Shown in pieces: positions 23,550 through 35,077 of a stretch of 64,000 bases of DNA; the stretch's first letter is position 1; the number at the start of each line of letters is the position of its first letter. The translations under genes were made by a program, and so were the position numbers. A model generated the notes under the pieces. The model saw only the letters and a program-made list of their open reading frames with translations. It had not been told where the DNA came from and made no database searches. Origin of the DNA: Zarea fungicola. Its lineage: Eukaryota; Ascomycota; Sordariomycetes; Hypocreales; Cordycipitaceae. Location of the stretch: contig FWCC01000082.1 in the NCBI GenBank assembly GCA_900169235.1, positions 1-64,000 of the forward strand, in the 5' to 3' direction.

Positions 23550-23621
23550 GGTTCCATGGTCTAACGGTTATGACTGCGGATTCTGATTCCGCCAGCGAGG
23601 GTTCGACTCCCCCTGGAACCT
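23550..23621 (+). tRNA. tRNA-Gln(CTG)
   Basis: A 72-nt cloverleaf. The acceptor GGTTCCA pairs with TGGAACC. A D-arm with TAACGGTTA follows, then anticodon stem GCGGA/TCCGC around loop TTCTGAT with anticodon CTG at 23583-23585 (reads CAG, glutamine). The T-arm is GAGGG-TTCGACT-CCCCC, in which one pair is an A-C mismatch. The discriminator is T, there is no intron, and a T-rich Pol III terminator lies just downstream (TGTTCTTTTTG). CCA is not encoded, as expected in the nucleus. Confidence 0.93.
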
Positions 23622-24483
23622 GTTCTTTTTGCTCTTTCTCTTCTGGCTCAAGATTGCCATTACTAGTCCTTTATTATTAACTGGGATTTTTTTATTGAAC
23701 TTTCAATTGTAAATTGTCCAACTGTAACCCGCTCGATTATCAGGAACAAGACAGATGGTTCGGCGGTGGTCCTAGCACTTCCGTGGCACAGTTACTTTGT
23801 AGCTTCAGAACCATCCCATCTGACTGTTGGCTACAACTGGTGTTGCTACGCACCAAAAACCGAAACTTGACTTGGACACCGTTAGCCATTATTTACATGC
23901 TATCACGGTCCGCATATTTATAGATCGCCGAATCGCAGTTTTCTTCGTGTTAGGTTCAGGCCATGTTGCCAAGTAATGAATGTACTGGTCGTGAGCCTCG
24001 ATTCCATTCAAATCAATATGCTACCTAGAATTCAGATTCAACAGTTGACTCATTTTCCCTACCTGTATGCATGAGAGCTTCCAGTTAACAAACCCATCGT
24101 TGTACGTAATAATCGGCATGCGCTCGGCGAAATGAGCAGCCAAAATGACAGTCTACATGCCCATACAGCCAATGGAAATCCTTTATTTTCTGTGGCTAAG
24201 CCTGCCAACTATAGCATTAATTAACAGACCGGTTCTAGATCATGCACTGCCAGCCATGTTTGCCTACTTGCATGCCTCAGAAACTTGCACCGAACCCCGC
24301 CTAAACGCCAAGAGCAAAAAGTTCCAAGCAAAAATACAAGGCTGTAGCACAATAGAGTCATCCATATGCATAATTCAAAAGACACGTGATGTTATTTGCT
24401 ACAGTTGCTAATAAATAGGGGCATTGCCCTCCTAGTTAGTGATATTTTTCTCTGTAGTATAATAAAACTTCTTTGCGGCGGCC
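23622..24483. other. Intergenic, 0.86 kb, no supported gene
   Basis: ORFs of 69 and 88 codons are present but without signal peptide, domain or splice structure. An AT-rich stretch (ATAATAAAAC) about 30 bp before 24484 may belong to the promoter of the next gene. Confidence 0.45.
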
Positions 24484-24951
24484 ATGGACGATACTGCTCA
24501 TAGATCAGGCGAGCAGCCTAACGACGCAGAAACCTCTCAGCAGAGCCCAGAAGCCTTTATCGACTCCGCCCAAACCCAAGCATGGACAGAAAGCGGCTAC
24601 CCAATTGTGGCAGGGAAATACCTCGAAAAAGGTACCATCAAGGAAATAGACCCCAACGAGCCAACACAAGCTGGACCTCCCGCCTTGGATATCTACTGGC
24701 ATAACCGCTATCATGGTCCAGAGCCTGGCCTATTTCGGGGCGTGGCCTGCGCAGGATTTGTCGATGTGACAGAGTACATCGCGCGGCTCGGCATATTTCT
24801 AAAATTTGCCAAGGAAAAGGACATTTGTCAGATCAAGGCACTCAATTCCACTCTATACTCTGTCAATATTATCGTGGCGACACAGGAGTCAGCCACCAAT
24901 ATGATGCGGCTTCTGCTTGAGTACGGGCTGGCTCCAGTGCCGCCTCCCTAG
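24484..24951 (+). CDS. Hypothetical protein, single exon
   Basis: 155 residues with a good start context (GCCATGG). The N-terminal third is acidic and polar (MDDTAHRSGEQPNDAETSQQ). The rest looks folded (LDIYWHNRYHGPEPGLFRG, VDVTEYIARLGIFLKFAKEKD, LLLEYGLAPVPPP). There is no signal peptide or membrane helix and no domain I recognise. The uninterrupted frame with balanced composition supports a real small gene of unknown function. Confidence 0.65.
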   Translation: MDDTAHRSGEQPNDAETSQQSPEAFIDSAQTQAWTESGYPIVAGKYLEKGTIKEIDPNEPTQAGPPALDIYWHNRYHGPEPGLFRGVACAGFVDVTEYIARLGIFLKFAKEKDICQIKALNSTLYSVNIIVATQESATNMMRLLLEYGLAPVPPP

Positions 24952-25126
24952 TCCGTCACAGCAGCATTCGTTGGAATCAAGATCAAGGTCATAGGGTTTG
25001 GTTGATTGCAATATGATCAAGACATTTCTGGGCTCAATTGTACCCGAGTTAGAAGCTGGATATATTACACCTTTGTAATAGCAAAGCATACCTTCACCGT
25101 ACTTGGCGGGCCTGTATTCCTTCTTT

Positions 25127-26254
25127 TCAGAATACTGCTACATGAACATAACCGTTCCGCCGGTATGCTGCCACAGGGCTGTTTCCGGCAAATCCAACTC
25201 TGAATATTAATCTTTTGTGAGCCTCGTTCTCCCAGAAGCTAAAACTATCTCGGGAGTCTATATTCAGTATATTTAATGCGCCGGATGTAGTCGCTTGTAT
25301 TAAGGAGTCTCCTTTTATGTCAAGATCTACCGTGAGGCTATCAGAGGCGGCGCTCAGCAATGTGTCAGCAGGCGGCCGTTTGTCGAGGTTCCATGATCGA
25401 ACAGCGCCATCCCTGCCAACAGAGAAAAGAGTGCCTGCAAGTAGACGGATGGGAGATGTGGGTATCTGATACATTCCGTGGCCCTCTAAAACAGCATCGC
25501 AAGAGCTAAGGGCGGAGTTAATCGAGACGTTTTATCTGAGCACGATTCAAGCGCACATACCCAGTGGTTGGGTTCCATACACGAATGTCGCCATCTGTAC
25601 CGCTCGTCACAATTCGTAAACCATCGTATTTTATGTATGAAACAACGGTACAGTGGCCACGAAGAATATGCAAACACTCCCCAGTTTCGGCGTTCCATAC
25701 ACGAGCTTCACCGTCGACGCTGGCGGATGCAATGACGGTACCATGGGCGGCTACGCATCGTACTTCCGTGCCATGACCGACAAAAGTCATAGTGTGTTCG
25801 ATTAAATCATCTTTAAGTGACCAAGTTCGAAGTGATTTGTCCCTAGACCCAGATACAAATGTTTGGTCGTTCAGAAAGTCAAGACATCGTACGCCTCCTT
25901 CATGGGCCGTAATCGTTCGTAGCACAGATCTGTGGCAACCTTGTTAGGCGCGTTTGTCATCCGACATGGTACTTACCCTGACTGAGCATCGAGTAAATGA
26001 ATATTTCCATTTAAGCTGCTTAACAGTGCGCGGTTGCCGTGGCGAAGGATTTTCCAGGCCCTTTCCACTTGGGCCACTTTGTCCACGGACCCAATCCGCA
26101 AGTCAGCCTTGTAAACCCCTCCAATATTAGTCACGACCAGGACGTAATCTTCTGCTGTGCAGATGGATGATATAAAGTATTGAATGTGCGACTGGCTATC
26201 GGCAGCAGTCAATACTCGTGGCTGCCTCTGGGCAGCAGACTCAGCAAAGGACAT
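25127..26254 (-). CDS. WD40-repeat protein, 5' end uncertain
   Basis: Exons 26254-25977, 25929-25561 and 25505-25127 join in phase (introns of 47 and 55 bp) to give at least 341 residues of beta-propeller. Typical blades are LRTITAHEGGVRCLDF...GSRDKSLRTWSL, GHGTEVRCVAAHGT...DGEARVWNAETGECLHILRGH and YDGLRIVTSGTDGDIRVWNPTTG. The blade pattern resembles F-box/WD40 substrate receptors of SCF ligases, but no F-box is readable upstream. I use the first ATG in the open frame (MSFAESAAQ). The frame is open for a few codons above it, then closes. Coding-looking fragments at 26300-26800 do not join cleanly, and the SDR gene ends at 26942, so the N-terminal part may be lost or mis-read. Confidence 0.7.
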
Positions 26255-26281
26255 GGGGACAAACTGTGTCAGCAAGGCTGC

Positions 26282-26941
26282 CGGACCAAACTTTTGATAG
26301 GAATTTTATGCTCTGTGACAGATGAAGCGGCGGAATTATGATACGGTAAATCCCAAAAGTTCTTTTCAGGCTGCACTTCACAGGAAGGTAGTCAGGTGAC
26401 GATTTGACACGTATAAGGCGGGAAGAGAAGACCCCACCAGAAGGAGGATAGACCTGTAACGTTAGCTTTTCTGGAATATGGTGCGTCATTGAATGGCCAT
26501 CCTCAAATACTGGCAAGCTATCCGATTCCCTGGGGGGAAGGCGTGAGTTATAGCCTGACAACGAATCGAATAATACCTGTAAGAGAGTTGCATCATGTTG
26601 AAGGGATCAATCGACTCGTCTCCCGCCCAGAAGATATTTCTTCTCACTTGGGAAGAACCAAGGAAGGTAGTTGTTCGCTAGCGAAATGGCCGTTGTACTT
26701 TGGCTGCCAATAGTAAGACTCGGAATAAGTGTAGCGCGTCTCTCCGTACTTCGTCTTCAAAGTCGGAATATAATTCGGAGAGGTGAGGGAATCAAGTTCT
26801 TTTGTATTAAATAAATGTATTTATGTCAAGAAACACGAGAAACTTGAAATGACACTTCCCTCAAACTGGTTGCCAGAGCTAAAACTTTTGGCAGGGAATA
26901 TTCCTCCTTACATTAACATCGTGGGCATTGTCGCAACTCAT
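26282..26941 (-). other. Possible decayed 5' part of the WD40 gene
   Basis: The minus strand contains protein-like pieces (YGETRYTYSESYYWQPKYNG near 26700; FEDGHSMTHHIPEKLTLQ near 26490) with splice-like sites, including AGCTAACGTTACAG near 26451-26464. I could not connect them to the WD40 frame, nor find an ATG for the first piece. Either an unresolved multi-exon 5' end or a pseudogene remnant. Confidence 0.35.
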
Positions 26942-27868
26942 CTAACGAGAAACACCCCCGCTAACAGAAATGTTTTGTCCAGTAATCCATCGAGCCTTTT
27001 CATTCACCAACAGGAGTACTGCATCACCAATGTCTGCCTGTGTTCCAGCCCTGTGCTCGGCTCGGGTAATGTCAATTTCTGGTTGCATGATCTGCTCAAC
27101 ATATTCAGGCGGCACAATGTCAGTTATAACGGGACCAGGCAATATCGAGTTGACGGTGATTCCCTTGCTTCGACCGAGCTGCAGAGTGTTTGGTCAGTAT
27201 CGCGCCCTATCTCGCTTGCTGTCCTGGTTTGTGGCTATGACGAGTTTGACGCCATCGAGAACTTACCACACCAGCCAGGGACCAAGTCAGGTTATCAACC
27301 GCAGCTTTAGAGGCGGCATATGCCGGTGTGAGTTGGTTGCCATTCTTGGAATATGACGACGAGACATTAATGATCCGGCCCCCAGCAGGCATGTGCGGTA
27401 CCACAGCATTGATCATGAATAGCGGTCCATGGACGTTGGTGCGGTACGTTTGGTCCAATTCCTCCGTATTAAGATCGTTGAACATATCAACTACCGTGCC
27501 TGTGCCTGCATTATTTACTAAAAAAGGGTCAGTTTGAACAGTGAAATTAGTGCGATAGAGATATTCCTACCAAGAATATCGATATGATTGGTTTTGAGCT
27601 CATCTAAAGTTGCCTTGACAAGTTTCTTGGCCCCCTCGAGTGTATCAACGCTGGCCTGTACGATAATGACGTCTTTTGCTCCGGCCTCACGCAGACTGGT
27701 GGCCACAGTTTGAGCACGTTGGGCCGTCGAGTCGGAGACATAGTTGACGACTACGCTTGCACCGTTGCGGGCAAGGGCAAGAGCAATGCCTGCACCAATG
27801 CCATTTTCGCGACCTGAGCCAGTGACTATGGCAACTTTGCCTTCAAGGGATAGTGTATCGACGGGCAT
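26942..27868 (-). CDS. Short-chain dehydrogenase/reductase (SDR)
   Basis: Exons 27868-27571, 27517-27267 and 27178-26942 join in phase (introns of 53 and 88 bp) to give 261 residues, normal for a classical SDR. The start is MPVDTLSLEGKVAIVTG; an upstream extension is AT-rich and non-coding. Motifs are TGSGRENGIGAGIA (cofactor loop), VNNAG spanning the first junction, NVSSSYS with the catalytic Ser, and YAASK with Tyr/Lys. Next come SKGITVNSILPGPVITD and the terminal ITGQNISVSGG. It uses NAD(P)H to reduce or oxidise a ketone or alcohol. The similarity is to FabG-like fungal reductases and the substrate is unknown. It ends close to the WD40 gene on the same strand. Confidence 0.92.
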
Positions 27869-27968
27869 GATTGAATGGAAGATAGAATAATGTAGAAAAT
27901 ACAACTTGACTTTTAGTATAAAGCAGATTTTTTTGGAAGAATAATGGAGTTTCTTATATTGAGGCACA

Positions 27969-30170
27969 AGCCAATAAGCACCAGAAGCGGCAACATGCGC
28001 CGAAATATGTAAGCGTCGTCAGTCTTCTGCCGAATCATTAGCCTAGGATGTATCTAGTTAGCAGACGTCATCATTTCACTGTTTATTAGGCTGAATAGTT
28101 GTTGGCTAGTCGGCCCCTGAGTCGTAACGGCGCAACCCAACTAGTTATGGTTAGTGGCCGATCACAGTTTTGCGGCAATGTCCATCGTATGTCCGCACTA
28201 GCCGAACCACTGTGTCGGAACTTTTCCTAGTTAATCTCGCCTGAAAGCTAAACTGTAACCATGAAGCGTCTTCTCGGTATTTGCCGACGGTTGCACCGGT
28301 AAAAACGGGTGACACGGCTATTATCTTCCAACCTCTCGCTACACAAGGAAATGGAGCTTTGAGCACATGCTAGACTACTTACGATTTTATGGGCAGATAG
28401 TATTAGTATTATAACTGCAATGCAGATAATTGAAGTCCCACTTAAGCCCGCGGCTCCGAAGGCAGCGCAAAGTCCCGATCACCCTTTCATGTCGCCGTAC
28501 AAATTGCCCAGCTAGCTTGGAGCGACTTCAGAAAAAGGAATGCTACCGAGAAGTTTCGGATAGCAGTTTCTGGCTGCCGAACCCATCCGGGAACGCACGT
28601 TAAAATTGTCACGGTACTTAAGAGACGATACAGTCCGGGTAAAGATCCGAACAATGAACAGCCACCTCTTATGTGACGAGCTGTATCATCCAGTAAAGAG
28701 ATGTTTCTATGATCCACAGCGACAGGCTTTGTTAAGCCAAAGTCTATGCTTAACAAAGGAGGAGGACAGACCGCAGAGTATTTCTGCCCAATTTGGCTTA
28801 ACCACGTAGCTTCTAAATATATTTTCAAGCCACACTGACTACCTTGCATAGCTTGAACTGAGATCACCCCAATAAATCTTTATGACTGCCATGTTCCCTG
28901 CAGAGGCAAAGTCCCGCGGCTAAGCGGCCTCTGGGCTTGACACCTCTACCCCCGGCGATGCGGCTCTAGACAGGCCTGCTTGACAAATATTCGCCCCTCG
29001 CAGTACGACATAAAGAGAGCGGCTCTCCAGCTTCTTTTTTGCAAATAATATCGTATTGCATGTTCATAACGGAAAGTATAAACGTGTCTTTGGGATTAGG
29101 GGAAATAAAATATCTTGTCGTGGAGGTCTTGACCGCTCGTTTTTTTTCTGCCAATCGGAATACATTTTCCCCGCCACCCAGTATATTCAAGTCTTGAAAA
29201 GACTGAGACAGCCAATTTTTGCTGACACAGTGAGTATTCTGGGAAAATGCTGTTGTATCACTGACCCAGTCCTGCTGGTGGCTATAATTCTCATCATGGG
29301 GGCAGCCGAAAGGCGGCCGCCTTTAGCCTTATAGCTATTGACAAGGCAGAGCGGGATGAAAAGAGGCGATTGGTGAATCTAGGGTCAGATTAAGATATGG
29401 CGGTGAGATACACAAGGGGCAATGGAAGAGAGTTGCACAGGGATAGGTCGTGAGCAATTCGTTGTGTCATACACCCTCTCTAGTACTCTTTGTACTGGCG
29501 TTATGCATCAATGGCGTATTTTCCCAGTATATTCATTTAATCTATACTGTTCCACTACTCAAACTACACTAACAGTGCACGAGGTGATCGTTCCCATTCA
29601 AGGGACACGCGCGCCCCTACGTACAGTGGGGGTCAAGACTCACTCTGTAAGTGCTTACTCGCGCCGCGCACCCTACCTGGGGTCGAACTGTCCGGATAAC
29701 TAGCTCCAGGAATCAACGTGTGGAGGCCGAGAGGCGATTAACCTATCTGGTGCATTAGAGGGATGAGATCAAACGAAATTATTACCATCAACAAGCGGAA
29801 CTGTGAAGATATCGGATGGTGGCCAGTGGATATTCCCCGTACCCTGCCCAGCATCCCTAATCCATTCGGCCCGGTCTGAGGCACACGACATGTTTTTGTC
29901 GCCAAGGGTGGGCAGGATTTGCAGCATTCTGGACCAACTCGGGGTGAAAAGTGACAAAGCAAAATAAGTCAGGACCGGATAACTAAATATCGCTCTTCCA
30001 TCAATGAAAATTCGTAGGACCGCAAGCTTAGATGATATCGCTCACTTGGAATTGTACTAGTGCTGACTTGTATGTAAATCATCTTGGCAGGGCTGGAAAA
30101 TGAAAACTTCTGTGCCGCACTGCCATGTGCAAACTCGAATCAGCATCATACCGCTGTTGCAATGACTCCT
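27969..30170. other. Intergenic, 2.2 kb, no supported gene
   Basis: Only short, low-quality ORFs (up to 126 codons) without domains or splice logic. Composition is ordinary and I see no repeat copies or RNA genes. Confidence 0.45.
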
Positions 30171-30172
30171 TC

Positions 30173-30182
30173 TTATAAATAG
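30173..30182 (+). promoter_or_regulatory. TATA box of the small secreted peptide gene
   Basis: CTTATAAATAGCG lies about 85 bp before the ATG at 30262, a consensus TATA element in the correct orientation. Confidence 0.5.
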
Positions 30183-30261
30183 CGTCCTCTTTGCAAAAGA
30201 GTTTGGCCACTGCCCATCGACCTTTATATGTACGATTTAAAACACCGCCCTTTAATCGAAA

Positions 30262-30435
30262 ATGCTCGCGAACAAGCTTTACTTTGCAGCGCTAGTTGCT
30301 TTGGCAGCGGCCTCGCCGGCACTGCAGTCAGTTAACGAGAGGGGGTTAGCTACGGGAGCATGCTGTGGCCGCAACGCATGCCCTCTTCGCTGTGTATGCG
30401 ATTCTGAACTCTTATTTCGTCAATTTAAATTATGA
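30262..30435 (+). CDS. Small secreted cysteine-rich peptide
   Basis: A 57-codon ORF with a strong signal peptide (MLANKLYFAALVALAAASPA). The mature part is short with clustered cysteines, GACCGRNACPLRCVCDS. An alternative model splices at GTATGC (30399) to an AG about 70 bp downstream, replacing the tail with CCEIVNPVSQT. Both forms keep the signal peptide and four or more cysteines. A TATA box lies upstream. Small Cys-rich secreted peptides are often effectors or antimicrobials in fungi, but I recognise no family and assign no activity. Confidence 0.55.
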   Translation: MLANKLYFAALVALAAASPALQSVNERGLATGACCGRNACPLRCVCDSELLFRQFKL

Positions 30436-32289
30436 AATACTGACTTTATGTTGGGGAAACGTATAGTGCTGCGAGATAGTGAATCCTGTAAGCCAAACCT
30501 GAAAACAAAACTCTACTACTCTAGTTTTTGTCTTTTCAACTGACGTGGTTCTAATTCAATTATTACCCAGGACCTTAACGTAAGTATACTGAATTCATTC
30601 TTTTTGCAAAATTGTTCTAAGCAGCTAACGAGGATTATAGTGCGCAGTAAGGCTGATTATGAACCCAAGTTAGCAGAACACAACTAATCATGACTGCATT
30701 GTAGGGCAACCCTAGATGCCGCTAGACATAAAGTCTACACAATTAATAGCGTCTAGTTGGTCAGAGACTTGCATTTTGAGGAAACTATGAGCCAATTTGC
30801 AGCCCTAGGCTCAGACGTTTTGCGATCAGGAGCTCAGCACGAGACTTGGATAGCGCGGACGGAAGCAGCTTACTCAATGGCGGCCACCTGCAAGACATTT
30901 CGTCGGCAAATTGTTGATGCAAGTTTCTTCAAGATCAAATAGAAATATAATTACCATTGCATCGATCCCAAAATCCCCTCGTCGTTGAAATTTCAGTAGG
31001 ATAGGGGATGAATCATCAACACCGTAACTGCAAGTATGTCGATGAGCGTGATAATGTCGGGCTCGTTTCGGCGACTCGGAGTAGCTGTGGCTACAGCAAA
31101 GGTACCAACCGAGTTCCATCCAGGCTCGGCCGAGTTGAAGTATATAAATAGAACTTTTGGCTTAGCTGCATGTAAGCATAATAATTTCTCCACTAGACTG
31201 GCGCTCGGAGAGAATACTTAGGTTCTTATGTAAGATACACCCAGTCAACAACATTCACGATGGGAACAAATAAAGGCAATAATTCTGGTTTGAATCTGCG
31301 GAGACGTCGTCGTCATTGATTTTTCAGCTAGCATGTACAAGTTACCTATCGAGACGTATAGCTACCTCGCCACCTAGTTAGAAAGGGGATATTGCGGATG
31401 TTGAAGAAGTCGATTTATTCCAGGTTTCTCATTTCCGCCCCACTGCGCGTTCGAGGGCAATCAGCATGTCTGTAAGAGTCTTTCCTCTGAGCCTTGGATC
31501 CTTGGCACAGCTCATGCAGCTGGCTTTTCGGTGACCCAGACTTTGCTGGGCGGGAATGGAGATAATCCGACTTAACTCCGGGTCAGTTTGACAACACGAC
31601 CGTATTGATCGTGAGGCTTGCTATGCTCAAGTGACATTACACGGGGCAAAGGTAGTGATTTTGCCAAACCCGAGAATGAAGGGAGGTTAAGTCCATGAAC
31701 TAAACCAGGGGCTGAAAAATGGTTGATAGATGCGAAATATGTGCGATATGCCGACATTTAACGTATAATGTTGGTAGACTGTTTGTGTTCTGAGTGCGTG
31801 CATGATACCAGTCACTCCTTGAGTGTCCCAAGTTACAGCCCGGAGCGGTGGACATTTCCATTTATTCTCACCTTTAACCGCCCCTTTCTAGCTATGATGA
31901 TGGTCAACGGGACCATAGCATGACCCATCTTTGTAACAAGTGAGCCTAGAAAAAGTGCGAGGGTATGCTCAATTACGAGATTATCGCCTAGGTAAAGACG
32001 AGGAGTCATGAGTTATCTCTATTGCTGTTACTATTCAAGCTTTGTTTTGCCTCAATGAATTGTTTTGCCACGTTTCAGGCCAACCTTTTACTGGAATGGG
32101 TCACAGTTCTACCGCGCGCAGTCATCGGAGTAAGGGCCGAAGGGATAGGAGAACCAGTGCCTACTTCAGATGCAAAACTCCTTTTCGTCGGTAGATTTTT
32201 AAAATGGAAGTCAGTCTGAAAGCGAAGAAGCTCACCCGGTGAGCCGCAAGCACGAGGTCTATGCTTCAGCACGTAGTGTAGCTCTGGGT
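30436..32289. other. Intergenic, 1.9 kb, no supported gene
   Basis: Contains only ORFs near 60-80 codons. A TATA-like AAGTATATAAATAG occurs near 31139 but no convincing ORF follows it. Confidence 0.4.
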
Positions 32290-32347
32290 GGCTCACCATT
32301 ATGGCTCACCATTATGGCTCACCATATGGCTCACCATGATGGCTCAC
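32290..32347 (+). repeat. 13-bp minisatellite
   Basis: About 4.5 tandem copies of GGCTCACCATTAT: two perfect units, then GGCTCACCATAT, GGCTCACCATGAT and a partial unit. Non-coding. It lies 370 bp upstream of the aldo/keto reductase gene. Confidence 0.85.
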
Positions 32348-32720
32348 TGCAATCCCTGCGAGAACGTGGTCAAATAAGGACTTAGCGGATATCTGAATCA
32401 AAATTATTCCGTTGTTTATGCCAGTGCAGTTCAACTGCACGGTGGTTAAGCTTTTGCTAGATCATGGAGCCTCACGGACGAAGTCGTGGTTGCGGGCTTG
32501 TAAACCCGACGGCCAACCTTAATTCCGGACGACTACTCCCGCTTACTTAATATCTAATGTGTAATTAATTTACCTGTATTACTATGGCCATGGTATACTT
32601 GATCAAGATTGATAGAATTTAATATAAATTGTAGGCCATTTCAATGTTTCTTGGATCACGAAAAATTCCCTTGCAATTCAGACTCAGACTTGAACATCTT
32701 GTTCCTTACACGCAGTCAAC

Positions 32721-33951
32721 ATGGCAACCACAGCTCCAGTAATGCAGTATACCAAGTGTGTTCTACCATACCACTTGATAACTTGTCAAACTCCCTCTAA
32801 CTAAATTTTAGCCTTGGTAACTGCGGTCTTAAAGTATCCAAGATAATTCTCGGCGGCATGTCATATGGCAGCCCAAAGTGGCAGGGTTGGGTGCTGGATG
32901 AGGAAAAGGCACTCCCTCTTATTGAGCATGCTTACAAGTCGGGCATCAACACATGGGATACAGTACGTGCCAACCAGTATACATGTCTGCGTGAATTTGT
33001 CTGACTAGTGTAACAGGCCGATACATATTCCCATGGCGAGTCCGAAAAGATCTTTGGCAAAGCTTTGATCAAGTACAACATTCCCCGGCATCGAGTTGTG
33101 CTCATGACCAAGCTCCACAATCTTGTGGATGATGCACCGGACGAAGGAAAACAAACACCATTGCATTTGTGCGGCAGCAACGACGGCGCTGCAGTGAATC
33201 GAGTTGGCCTGTCCCGCAAACATATTTTCGACGCTGTGGAGGCTAGTGTGAAGCGGCTGGGCACTTACATCGACGTACTTCAAATTCATCGCCTGGATCG
33301 TGCTACTCCTAGAGAGGAGATTATGAGAGCACTGAATGATGTCGTCAACAGCGGCATGGTTCGATACATCGGAGCAAGCTCGGTAAGTCTACAATCGATA
33401 TCTCATATCCGTGCAAGCCTAAAAGAGTATTCTAATGAGACGTACAGATGCGGGCATGGGAGTTCCAGGCTCTGCAGAATATTGCATTGCGAAACGGCTG
33501 GCACAAGTTTGTCTCGATGCAAAGTCACCACAGCCTCCTGTCTCGCGAAGAGGAGCGTGAGATGATCCTGTACTGCCAAGATCAGGGTATCGGTCTGCTG
33601 CCTTGGTCTCCACTGTCGCGCGGTCTCCTCACCCGCCCATGGGCAGAAATGGGCACTCGTGAGTCTCATGATGTTGCCACGAAGCTCTTGATCCGCGTTC
33701 GCCAGACCGAAGCAGATGCTGAGATTGTCAAGCGCGTGGAAGAAGTCGCGAAGAAGAAGGGAATCAGCATGGCGCAGGTTGCTACGGCTTGGTCGCTCTC
33801 GCATCGCTACATGTGCCCGGCGCTCGGTCTTAACAGCCGAGAACGCATTGATGAGGCTGTGGCCGCAGTACATGTCCAGCTAAGCGACGAAGAAATCGCA
33901 TATCTCGAAGCGCCGTATGTTCCCAAGCCACTCTCTGTGATTGAGCAGTAG
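32721..33951 (+). CDS. Aldo/keto reductase
   Basis: Exons 32721-32755, 32812-32962, 33017-33382 and 33448-33951 join in phase (introns of 56, 54 and 65 bp) to give 351 residues. The first junction creates the usual YTNLGNCGLKVSKIILGGMSYG start of the family. Catalytic residues are visible: Asp in WDTADTYSHGESE, Tyr in the same motif, Lys in VVLMTKLH and His in LQIHRLD. Later come MRYIGASS-type and GIGLLPWSPLSRGLLTRP segments and the NADPH-binding GLNSRERIDEAV. It resembles the fungal NorA/VrdA-type group (about 350 residues), NADPH-dependent reductases of aldehydes or ketones, often in secondary metabolism. No cluster is evident here. Confidence 0.93.
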
Positions 33952-34432
33952 AGGGCGGCTGGCAACGATAGTCTGATGGACTAGTCACTATGGAAAGAAA
34001 CTGGCATAGATTGAAGATAGAGTTGACGATAGATTAACCTGGACTTTGAAGATCTCCGTTCTCTGTAGCGAAATATTTTTCTATGCTGCCTTATTTATCC
34101 AGCTAGTGTCCGTCCGTTCATCGGTAACAACTACTCAGATTTGAGCAATCTCGAGTGTAAGGTAGATTAAAAGGATACAAGTTCTCTCCAGCAATTAAAT
34201 CAATTGGTGACTCCCGGTTTGCTTTCATAGTACGTCAGTGACCTGAGAAATGTCTGTGCTTGGTCAATTCTTGGGTTCGTTTGCCAGTGCATCTCCATCA
34301 AGACTCTGTTTATGCTCGGAGGGATATGCAGTAGTAAAGCATCCATGCAAGCCTTCTTTCACAGCAATTGTGCGGCATCAATCCTATATTTCCATTTCAT
34401 GTGATTCTATCCGCCATATTTCGATGATCGTT
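33952..34432. other. Intergenic between convergent genes
   Basis: 480 bp separating the convergent aldo/keto reductase and GNAT genes, presumably both 3' UTRs. No gene is seen. Confidence 0.45.
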
Positions 34433-35077
34433 TTAGCTGAGGTTTGAGTCTGGACTCGTAGAAGGTGTCTCCTTAGCGGCTAGCCACTCTCGCCGCAGCA
34501 TTGCCATGTCAATCACATCATGATACTTGTTACCAAAGAAAACCATTTCTCTCCGTCGCCCCTCTTCCACAAATCCGAGACGCCTATACATATGCATGGC
34601 TGCTGTATTAAATGAATAGCCGCTTAGATCCAGCCGGTGCAAGTTTGCAAATGAAAAAGCCCAATCAATCGCCCAGCGCATCGCCTCTGATCCGTACCCC
34701 TGGCTCTGGTAGCTTGGGATGATGCAAAAGGCCACGGTCCCAATGCGAATGAGCTCGCTACTGGTGTCAGACACTGTAACGAAACCAATGGGTGTTGGTT
34801 TATCGCCAGTCTTGACAGGGGGCAGGCAAATAATGCAGGATAAGAAGCATTTTGCGCCAATCATGGTATTAAACTTCTCGTCTAGTTTTTGTCTTGACAT
34901 TGGTTTCAGCATCCATCTTGTGCCATAGGCCGACACGCGAGGGTCGCTCCAAATATTGTTGTAGAAAAAATCCTTTTCGTCGGTAGTTTCTTCGATAGGG
35001 CGATAAATTAATCTTGACGACTTGAAAACACCATCAAGGTCGTCCAGCGGTGGTTGCGTGGCGAGTTGAGCCTCCAT
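34433..35077 (-). CDS. GNAT acetyltransferase, RimJ/RimL-like
   Basis: A single exon of 214 residues starting MEAQLATQPPLDDLDG; the frame extends upstream only to a GTG, so this ATG is chosen. The N-terminal region has SSRLIYRPIEETTDEKDFF, followed by IGFVTVSD, VAFCIIPSYQSQGYGSEAM (acetyl-CoA motif QxxGYG) and LHRLDLSGYSFNTAAMHMYRRLGFVEEGRRRE, the classic end of RimJ/RimL-type N-acetyltransferases. It transfers acetyl from acetyl-CoA to an amine of a protein N-terminus or small molecule; which one cannot be told from sequence. Confidence 0.92.
   Translation of the reverse strand: MEAQLATQPPLDDLDGVFKSSRLIYRPIEETTDEKDFFYNNIWSDPRVSAYGTRWMLKPMSRQKLDEKFNTMIGAKCFLSCIICLPPVKTGDKPTPIGFVTVSDTSSELIRIGTVAFCIIPSYQSQGYGSEAMRWAIDWAFSFANLHRLDLSGYSFNTAAMHMYRRLGFVEEGRRREMVFFGNKYHDVIDMAMLRREWLAAKETPSTSPDSNLS

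Noticed and set aside
32440..32530. tRNA-like stem GCGGGCTTGTAAACCCG
   Set aside because: No matching acceptor stem or T-loop around it.
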